The notes beneath the pieces are model-generated. The model ran no database searches and was not told where the DNA came from. It saw only the letters and a list, made by a program, of their open reading frames with translations. Source: Tyto alba (taxonomy: Eukaryota > Chordata > Aves > Strigiformes > Tytonidae). From it: a stretch of DNA of 64,000 bases. The stretch spans positions 14,377,777-14,441,776 of the forward strand of contig NW_024881303.1 in NCBI RefSeq assembly GCF_018691265.1. The letters run 5' to 3'. Both the position numbers and the translations under genes were made by a program. Positions within the stretch are counted from its first letter, which is position 1. Each line of letters starts with the position of its first letter. Positions 55,001 to 64,000 of the stretch are shown in pieces.

Positions 55001-55429
55001 CATGACCATCACTCTGATGTGTGTTATTAGCACATTTCAAGGTTGCAGACCATGGCTGGAGAAAGAAATAAAAAATCCACAATGCGCAATTGCTGAGGGA
55101 AGCAGAGAAAGCGGATGGCATTTTTTGTCAGTTCACTGGATGAAGATACGGCCCTTGAGCAGCTCTGAAGTTAACCCATGGGTATTAACAGCACACACAT
55201 ACATTTCTGTGCCTACACAGTGTGGTTCTCTGCCTGCCTGGTCGCGAACCAGTGCAGCTGTTTTTTACAATTCCAGGACACATAAAGGAAGAAGAACAAT
55301 AGCAGAGATGACCTTTAGTGTAGCATCAAGGATATACTTTGAAGAATTATATTTCCACTGAAATACTGTTCAGCTCGGTACAAAATTGGTTCTGTGAGAT
55401 ACTGACATTATAAGAGTGATGCCTGGTGC

Positions 55430-55530
55430 TGTGCAGGGAGCGCTGCGTGCTGCATCCAGCTGCACGAGCACGCAGAGCACACCCACGTGCCTCATGGCCG
55501 GCACTGCCGGTTCAGGGCATTCGGGGCTGC
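55430..55530. other. Second CpG-dense cluster in intron 1
   Basis: About eight CpGs fall in 100 bases (words such as GAGCGCTGCG, CACGAGCACGC, CCACGTG and GGCCGGC), an observed/expected ratio near 0.65 by hand count. A palindromic E-box CACGTG lies at about 55483-55490. I found no good donor just downstream on the minus strand, so it is less promising than the 49.2 kb segment as an EVL promoter. It may be an enhancer or a repeat piece. Confidence 0.3.
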
Positions 55531-57267
55531 CCTCCTCTCTCTGACTTTCTGGAAAAGATAGAATCAGGGCAACTAACTTTTCACCACGTGCCATGTTTGC
55601 TGCCAGCAGATTTTCTAGCATGTGCACAGCCACAGCAGCAGCCAGATTTTGCTCTCCTCCCCGCTATTTCCATGGATAAATAACCTAGAATACATCAAGA
55701 TAAATTTATCTTGGGTATAACCTCTGGAATGTCACTGTGGTAAGAACAGAATTATGTGGGCCATAGTACAGATGAAACCGTGTCACTGGGGAAAATAATT
55801 TCAAATGTATTTCTCTCAGAATTAATAGCCACTAACTTTTTTAGAGGAAAGAAATGTTGAGAATATTTTACTAAATACAAGTTTAAGAGAGAAAATAATA
55901 TTGATTTTAAAGAATAATTTTCAAATACTTGTAATGATAAAATGTTCTTCTGATATGTAGTTCACAAAGATAACCCCAGGCCAGAGTAGGTGGAGACTAA
56001 CATATTGATTTCATTGAAGCAGACAGAGCATGCATCAGTTTGAAAGCTGGCCTTACCATTTTCCTTTTTTGAGTCAGTAGCAGAATGGCATAATAGGAAA
56101 GCACTTTTTAAAATATCCACTGTAGCTGATACAGCTGAAAATATGTTCTGAAACAGCTCTGATGACATATAGAGTGATAGAAAGTGGCACTTACGATAAA
56201 GCTTGAATTACATAGACATCCCTATTAGACCATGAGTTACTTCTTAAGGTACACTCATCCCATAATGATTTACTGCAATTCTTAAATCAGAAACAAACAG
56301 GGAAAAAAAATATACACTTAGAAGCCTGTAATAAGACACACAGTTATGTTTGTGTTCTTTCATCTTGGTACTGGTAGACACTGCAGCAACGCGCTTCCCG
56401 TCATAAAAGGGCATTTTGCCTTTTCACCCAAGTCTAGCAGCAGAGGCACTTTCTACTGTAAACAAGTGGTCCTGAAAGGCTGATTTGCTTTTTAAAAGGA
56501 ATATGAAGGGACTAGACAAGGCCAGATTGGCTTCTCGTGAGCACTGCTTTGTAGTGAAAATCTGCCCTCCAATTTCATTGAGATGCTGTGTGGTTGAACC
56601 TCCTGCAGTGTCAACCTCCCCAGAGCAGTCCCACTCCCAGAGCTGGAGGATCCTGCTCTCCATGTTCAGAGCCAGGTGCACAGTCAAACCCAATACATTA
56701 TTCAGCTATCAGATTTCACTGCAGATTTGGCAGTTTGCTAAGATACAAAGGTTATTCAGCACACATTATTGCTTAGGAATCACTTGCCTATTCATAGCAC
56801 ATCATTTACGTTATCTGGAGTTTTTCAGCAAGGTTGTTCTAGGCACAGTAGATATGACAATAAAGCAGTCAATACATATTGAAAAGTCACCAGTTCTTGT
56901 TTTAATTTTGCAGATTGAAGGGTGAATTTCAGAATAGGATGAAGCAGATGTGCAATTTCTGATCCCCCTGTAGTGGTCTCAAAGATTTTAATTATTTGCC
57001 TCTTGGCTGATGTGCTACAGTCCTTGCTTGGGAAGAGCAGGCAAAGAAGCATGGGAGGGAACTTATGGATTTTGTGGTAGTTCTCAGTAAGTTGGTTTTA
57101 CTGAGGATTTTTTGTTTTGTTTTAATGAGTCTCTTCTGTCTAGCTGTCAGCTCTGAAGCAAGTTTTCCTGCACAAAAAGCCCAAACTTTCCACTACAGAG
57201 AGACATCAGACTACACCACTCAAGACTAAATGCTATGTGCAGTTATTTCCAGCTGGTGATGCCAGAA

Positions 57268-57362
57268 AATTCACCCAAAGCCACCATGCAGGTGAGCAGC
57301 GAAGCCAGAATCTGACCCAGGAGCTCCAGACCAGATTTTAGCACAGTTCTTCCTCTGCTCAC
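57268..57362 (+). mobile_element. MIR/L2-type SINE tail fragment
   Basis: The order is TTCACCCAAAGCCACCATGCAGG, then GAGCAGCGAAGCCAGAATCTGACCCAGGAGCTCC. It follows the widely shared amniote repeat tail 'TTGCCCAAGGTCAC-CAG...GTGGCAGAGC-GGAAT-GAACCCAGGAGTCCTGA'. It ends with a GCACAGTTCTTCCTCTGCTC stretch where that tail has a 'CTAACCACTGGACCA...TCCTCTC' segment. The order of blocks agrees, with many substitutions. Confidence 0.5.
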
Positions 57363-60300
57363 CCTTTTCAATCAAACAACTACACTCATAGGAAACCTCA
57401 CCTCAAGCCCTAGACAGCTACAGATGGCAGAAGGAGAAGGGAAAATATAAATAACGGTAGTAACAGGAGACAACTACAGTCTCTAAATTTTCTGACAAGG
57501 CACCTCCATAAAAAGAAAAGCCTTTTTAACAATGCTGAGGATTAAACCCTAGTCAAATCTGACAAAGAAAAGCTTATTCAGAAACTCTGATTTATTTCAT
57601 GGGGATTAATGACACTTGAAAGCAGAACAAACCATCGCACTACAATAAACAACCATAAGGAGAAATCAGCACATAATGGTGATTTATTTCTCTTACAGAA
57701 AACAGAAAAAATGAACTATTGTGGATGAACCTAATCAAAACCATCATTTTTGGCTATAACAAACCTTTTATTTCAAATTAACTAGAAACTAAGTGTTGCT
57801 TTCCAATTTGGGATACTTTAAAACCTTTCTAATAAAACCAAAGGCTAGTTTCATAAGGGGACTTAAGAGTGTGATTTCACAACCACTGCGGAAGCTACCT
57901 TGGGACTGTGCCACCAATCTCTGTCCTAGCCAACTCTCTTCCCTGGAAGTGAGAAATTCTTGCAGAGATGCTGTGAGCTGGGATGGGTGCTGCAGCATGG
58001 GGTACCACCTCCCTCTCCCCTGCCCAGGCTCCTTCCGAGCCCACGCTCATCTCCATGTGGGCCCACAGGTTGCTCTTGCAAAAGCAGTAAGCACCCAGGT
58101 TGATTTGTATCACTGATATTAATTATTATTGAAATCAGGAAGGTTAATTGAAATAGGGTTTCCTCCACTATCTCCATTTTGGTTTTCATTTGTGCTTTTT
58201 TTAAGCTGTTTCCCCAGAGGAAACTCTTATTGGTTAGAAGAAAGTTGGTGATTTCTTAGGTGATCAGGAGAATACATTATTCAGTATCTAAATGCAATAA
58301 GCAATTACACAGATTAAACATACCTTAATTCAGAATCTTAATTTTTATATTAACTTAGGCAAAAGTGATTGATATACATTTTGCATTTCATAATTTTTTT
58401 TTTGTGGTTTTGATTTGCTACACTCTGTAGTGATAGAATTTTGAATTTTAATTCACAGTGTACAAAAATAAACTTACATAACTCCCTAAGTGCCATCTAA
58501 AAATTAACTTTAAAAATATTACAAAATAAAGATAAAATATCATCTGCCATCACACTGAACTGACAGACTTTAAGCTTGGTCTCCTCCACAGCTTTAGAGC
58601 TAGCAGATCTCCTTGATTACATTTTTATTCACAATTAGAACACCAGGAAAAAAAACCAAACAACTTTATGTTTATTCTATTAATTTTTCAAATTTTGAAT
58701 TCACATTATTCAACTGATGCAGGTGAACTCACAGGAATGAATGCAGCCCTCTCCATACTTCTGCAGGAAGAGGCAATGGTGGTTTAACACTTAAATGCAA
58801 ATTACTTTCAGACTTTCACCTTTTCTGTAAGCAGACTTCTTTGTAACTTCAAAAGTCAGTATGTAGCACTGACTGAAGTATTCTTAAGTGAAGGTAGATT
58901 TTAACAATTCTTTTTTGAAGATATAAAACAAGCAAACAAAAACCTTCATCCAGCCAAGCAACGAGCTGTGACACACACTGGCAAAGGCTCTCAGACTAAA
59001 AAATATAAAATACAGTTTATATATTGCCTTTTATATATTTGTGGCTTATCAAAGATAAAACCCAACCCCTAAATCCTTTTCCTAGTCTGCCTTCTTGTAT
59101 TGTTTTTCCACCCCAGGTGAATTTCCACATTACTTAGCATAAATAATAGTACATGTTTGATAAAAGCTTCGTATTTTGTTTTAGAATGAGACATATATTA
59201 ATTTCATTGCCATAATTCACATTTTAAAAGGTATCGATTTCTGATTGCATTCATGATTGCCCACCTGATGCTGCTTCTAACCAAGTATCAGGTACAGAAC
59301 CTTCTCCCGGCCTCTGAAGCTACTCAGCTATGCATTGACATGTAGCTATAGACGTATCTCAACATCCATAGCAGGACTTCAAGGAGAAAGTGCATCTCTC
59401 GCATCTCCCATCTTTTCCAAACAGTGTTCAGAATAATGACTAGGTAATCAGATCCACTGAAGGCAGAAAATAATCTAATAATGGCTTTCTTGGCCTACAA
59501 TTCTTCCAACACCTGTTTTTCCTGCTGTGATTCATATTTCAAAGCTCTTTTTAAATAAAAGATTTGCTTAAAGTCCTCATTTTAACCAAGCCTGCTGAGT
59601 ATGTCATTAATAAAGTCCCACTAGCAGAAACACCAGGATAAATACAAATAATTACAAACATGCTATTCAAGATAAATTTTAATCCCTAGTCAACCCCCTT
59701 ACCTTCTCTATTTGTTTCACATTTAACTGTCTTCTTTAACTGTCTGCTCAGTTTTTATCCAACAACAAAAAATTCCTGAGAATAAAGCATTTTGCTTTTT
59801 ATTTCTTAACTCAGCCAACATTAGACTGGTTATACCCTCCCATCTAAGCCTCCTCTTCTAGGTCACGAGACACCCTTCTTGCAGCAGTACACTTGACGAA
59901 CATGCAAGATGGTTCAGTCACAATTAGCGCCTGGCAGAGCTCTAACGGGCCCTTCATTAGGAACTGTAGATGGAATTTCACTCTCACCACCGGAAGGAAA
60001 ATGCCCAGCTGACTCATGCAGTGCAGGCATGAGACCTGCCAAAGGGCTGCTCCAGGGTCTTCTGCTTCTCAAGCTCTTCTGAGCTTCACCTGCAGTCCAG
60101 CTGCACTGGGCCACAGGAGCTGCAGTGCCACCCAACCTCCTCCTCCGCAACCTGCCAGTGACAGCACAGAGCTGCCAGATGTGTGTGCCACAGCAGTTCT
60201 CCTGCCTCTTGCAAGTTTTCCACTGCCTTTCTGCAAAACCAAAAGCAGCATTTGCTTCTTGGAATATCGAAGTGGCAAGAAGGGAAAATTGTTCTTGAGT

Positions 60301-60493
60301 TACTCCAGCCAAGCGACTGGCAGGTTTGTGGGTCTGCTCCCTGCAGCATGAAGGAGAAGGGAGATCAGGAAAAGGGAGATGGGGAAAGATGCTGCAAAGG
60401 GTGCAGGACAGATTGCTGAGAGACAGAAAAGCAGGGGACATTGCTTATTAGAAAGAAAACAAGTGGGGCTTTTTGTTCTTGTGTTAATCTAGT

Positions 60494-60560
60494 TGTCCTG
60501 GGTCAAACCCAGTGGCGGCTGGCCAGCTTCCATTAGCTAAGCAGCCGGCCCACTGCATGT
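60494..60560 (+). mobile_element. Possible degraded LTR-like start (very weak)
   Basis: TGTCCTGGGTCAAACCCAG resembles the TGTCGTGGTTTAACCCCAG that begins the reverse complement of the LTR type seen at 1-554. Beyond about 20 bases the likeness fades. Treat it as a possible old remnant or chance. Confidence 0.15.
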
Positions 60561-62726
60561 TCCGCTTGGGGACTGCTCTCTCATTTCTAGAGGTCTTAAA
60601 GACACCTGCTAGAGCTCTCTGCTGTCATGGCCAAACATTGCGTACAATTAAAAATATGCTTTGTTTATTCAAGTGAAACTTTTAACAGACTGTAGGACTT
60701 GCGGACAGATGTCAACAGCAGTGAATCTCTGTGTACCCAGACGGGTGCACTGGCAGCAAAGGTGCTCCCCTCCCTCGGCATGCAGCACGGTCCTGGCAGC
60801 AGAGGGGAAGGGAAAACCCCACAGGATAAGAGAGGGCAGATCTGAAGGATCAAGAAGGCCAAGAAGGAGAGATTTCAACCTCCCTTCCCCAGCTCCTTGT
60901 TATCCCAGAGGATGAGATCCCACATTCACTCTTCACTGTGAGATAAGATGATGCTCTTTCCATTAAGATCTTGCTAAGTGATACATTCTTAGGAGATTTT
61001 CCAGTGCAGGAGTCTCCTTCTGGACTGCTCCCCTACATTTCTCCTGCTCCACAGCCCTGTGCCCCAGCCATGCTGAACGACTGGTCACAGACCAGCTGCA
61101 GCTGTGGGATCCCACGCTGTGAGGAGCCCTGCAACACAGCTCTGTAGGCATGTGAGATGCGGTGCAGCTGCAGGGAAGTGTGAGATGGGTGTCCAAAGCA
61201 TGAGTCACATGTTCCCCATGCAGGCTGCACAACAGGGAGACAGGCCAGCCTTGTTTCTTCTCTTTAACCACTGCATTCACACACTGCTGTTTGGAGCTAG
61301 CTACCTCTTCCACACTTAGGCTGTACACCTTGCTCTGAGATAATCCACGCTGGCAGGCAGATGATGTGTTTGGGAGGAAAGGGAGGGAGCAAAAAGTTTC
61401 ATCTTGCAAAGAAGATTTTGTGAGTTTACTTCATTCCTCCAACATGAGTATTTGGAGAGAAACACAAGTCCAAAGACTCCAAGCCTGGTCCTTTTTAGAC
61501 AAAAAGCCAAGGAGATCCTCGGAGCAAGGTGCCATGGCTGGCAAGTCAGAACAAGAGTTCCAGAAAGAAAAAGCAGAGGCTGTGTGTCCTCACAATACCA
61601 AATATAATCCATATGGGACTCTAAAACATGTTACAGCACAAATATGAATAGATGTTTAAATAGGCTGTTGTCATCTAGTAGATCTCACAAATCTAATCAG
61701 AAGTAACTAATACTGCAAAAAGCCTCCTGCAATGGCATCAGATGTATTATTTAATAGTCAATTTGCAAAGGCTATCAGTTACTTTTTCCCTTTTCAGATG
61801 TGTTTAGTTGATGTTTCACATCAGGTCCTGCTCCTGTCCTCGTCCATATTCACTGGTTTATGACCATACAGACACCTCTGTCTGTCTCCCATTCCCCCCT
61901 TTCTTTCACCTACCACAGCAACAGAATCTCCAGGATGTTTCTTTACTCCATGTTGGATTGTGGCAGATGCACATCTCTGAAAGTAAATATAAAATACTAG
62001 CACGTATCTGGATAGGCAACTGTTTTTACTCAAGCTCTACCACCTAACTTCATCATTACCATGAGCTTCACCAACTGGTCTTTAGGGTTGCATAATCTTC
62101 AGACTGTATTCATAGAGCAAGACCCCCAGTTAATGAAACTGTCCAAGAGAAGAGTAACTTTCTACATTAGCTAAATTCAGTTTGATAAAGCACTGAAGAC
62201 ATGCTTAAAACCTAAGATAACACAAAGCTTTGAAGCACATGCTCTGAATTGAAGTATGCACTCAAGTTCTCTGTTAAACAGGGGCCCATGTCCTGATCTG
62301 AATCCAACTCTTCTCACCTAGCACTGAGTTCATGGAGGCCAACTGATCAGCTGGAGAGCAAGACTAGCAGGATTTGCAAAATAAGGATCAGTTCCCCTAC
62401 TTCCCAAGGACAAAGAGGTTAAATTCATTACTGTAAGAGGTGCTCAAATACAAATCTAATGGACGCAGTGTGAAATCTCAAAAATTAACAGTAAACAGGA
62501 CAATTTGCTGGCAAATCAAGAAATCTTTATCTTTGCTGCTGTGCCTCCTGACGACATTTGCAGGCAGAACACAGTAGTAGTAGTAATAATTACTTTTAAG
62601 CAAGAAGATGCACAGGCAATGTTAGACACACATTTAGACGTGTGCACAGTTAAGGACGTGCTACAAAGCCTGCTGAAGCCAATGGGTCTGAGAACTGTCT
62701 TAGAAACCCAAATTTAGGTACCTTGT

Positions 62727-62745
62727 AAAAAAAAAAAAAAAAAAA
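62727..62745 (+). repeat. A homopolymer
   Basis: A run of 19 A bases after CCTTGT. It could be a retroposon tail, but no source body is recognised to its left. Confidence 0.9.
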
Positions 62746-63369
62746 TTGTGATCTATGACTGAATACAGCTAAAGGGAATCGTTTTTCTTAATTCTATTTA
62801 TCTGAAGAATCTTTTTGATTTAAACACTCACATAGCTGTAACAATGTTATCTAATTTTGGCAGACGAGAGTAGAGTAGACTGACTAAAATTAGGTTTGCA
62901 AACATGCGCTAAGAGACACAAGGCTTCATATGACTCATCTACTTCTCTAACTAACAGCCTCCCTGATAGACTAATGGAGGAATACTCAACAAGGATAATA
63001 ATTTTCTCAATAAAGGCAGAAGATTTAAAGTTACCGTGTTATGAGCAGTAAGAAGATACTGCATTTGCCCCAAGGTAGCACATTCATTTTCAAGACATCT
63101 AGCAATAGAAAACCTCTTATCTGGAGAAAGTACTTTTAAATATTTTCCTGGAAAGGTAGTTAAATCTGAATAAATGTGTTAAAGCCTATATATCCTCACC
63201 TCCGGCCACAGCTGGGTTTTGCTGGGAAGCCACATTATGAAGCAGTGTGACATGGAGATATACAAGCAACTTTGTCCAGGAGGGGCAATTCCAAAAGAAA
63301 AATGCCTAAGTAGAAGCTGTTTCCTAAAGAGTGTCTCAGCCTTAGCAGGTTTATACCTCAGGAGTCTCA

Positions 63370-63500
63370 CTATCCCCATTTTGCACACAGTGAATCTGTT
63401 TTTTCTAAAGTCCCTCCAGTGCTAGCACAAACCCAGGAAGAAATCCCAGGTATCCCCAGGCCCTGCTCCCAATCCACTCACCACATCCCACCATCTCCTT
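63370..63500 (+). mobile_element. MIR/L2-type SINE tail fragment
   Basis: TATCCCCATTTTGCACACAG is followed by GCTAGCACAAACCCAGGAAGAA, CCCCAGGCCCTGCTCCC and AATCCACTCACCACATCCC. This follows the ancient amniote SINE tail 'TATCCCCATTTTGCAGATG... AGCTGGGAATAGAACCCAGGAG...CCCAGCCCCCTGCTCTAACCACTAGACC'. Block order and polarity agree over about 130 bases. Confidence 0.5.
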
Positions 63501-64000
63501 TCTGAAACCCATCCTGACTCTAGGTCTACAGCAGGGAAATCAGGGAATCAGAATAAACCCAACAATGTTCTGCACTAAAATGCTGAAGTTGCTGAGATCA
63601 GTATTTTCTACCTTAGTTCTTCAAACTGTAGGACTTCTTCAAAATGTAGAAGAGCTCTTACATGCCACACGTGCCTCATGATCTCCAGAGGCTGGGCCAA
63701 GACACAACACTGTTAGAACAAGGCTCTTCTTATCAGTGCCGCCAAGACCATGCAAGCAAGCAGCAAGGTTACAATAATCTGAGATGCAGGGCGGCTCTCT
63801 GTGACGATACATTCTAGAGAATTTTATCACTTAATCAAAACAACACTGGGTGATGCACACTGGTGCAGGAAAGACAAATTGTTTCACAGACAAGGGTGGC
63901 AGAAGGACAAATATTGCGCCTCTCCTGCACGCAAAAAGTATGACTTCAAGGTCTGTGCATACAAATTGGTTAAAATTTATCTCAGCACTAATAAAGCTGT

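Noticed and set aside
59914..60441. 175-codon open frame on the minus strand, the longest in the window.
   Set aside because: It lies in a GC-richer patch with long frames on both strands, has no similarity to a known protein and shows no repeat of protein motifs. Likely chance.
62270..62400. Stretch resembling reptile-type SINE sequence (CCTGATCTGAATCC, AGCAGGATTTGCAAA).
   Set aside because: Only scattered short words agree and block order is unclear.

Overview
The window looks like nuclear DNA from a bird. Three things support this: two exons that encode the EVH1 domain of EVL (Ena/VASP-like), a CR1 LINE 3' end, and the 3' part of an LTR of a type common in bird genomes. The sequence is AT-rich and CpG-poor. 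It has short tracts of simple repeat and no dense open reading frames, as expected of introns. I cannot name the species; the LTR type suggests a neoavian bird.

Layout. The only gene I can support is EVL, on the minus strand, so it is transcribed from right to left. Bases 64000 to 26481 are part of a very long intron 1 (at least 37.5 kb). Exon 2 is 26480-26312 and encodes residues 2-58. Intron 2 is 26311-18876 (7.4 kb). Exon 3 is 18875-18698 and encodes residues 59-117 plus the first base of codon 118. Bases 18697 to 1 are part of intron 3 (at least 18.7 kb). Together the two exons encode essentially the whole EVH1 domain, which docks EVL onto FPPPP-type proline-rich ligands at focal adhesions and leading edges. 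The canonical first exon was not found. The exons for the proline-rich core and the EVH2 actin-binding/tetramerisation domain must lie to the left of the window.

Repeats and mobile DNA. An eroded endogenous-retrovirus LTR lies at the left end (1-554, + strand, antisense to EVL). There is one CR1 3' fragment near 12.55 kb, four fragments resembling MIR/CORE-SINE elements (46.1, 51.3, 57.3 and 63.4 kb), two possible old DNA-transposon remnants (27.9 and 44.5 kb), a decayed 10-bp minisatellite (47.15 kb) and several homopolymer or dinucleotide tracts.

The most interesting unexplained signal is at 49.12-49.33 kb in intron 1. A short CpG-dense segment with a GC box is followed, on the EVL sense strand, by an ATG, a 14-codon open stretch and a good splice donor whose phase joins exon 2 in frame. 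This is a candidate alternative promoter and first exon for EVL. A weaker rival is at 36.17 kb, where ATG-AG is followed directly by a GT donor and would recreate the canonical Met-Ser start. I saw no sign of a wholly new biological system; the rest of the window reads as ordinary avian intron.
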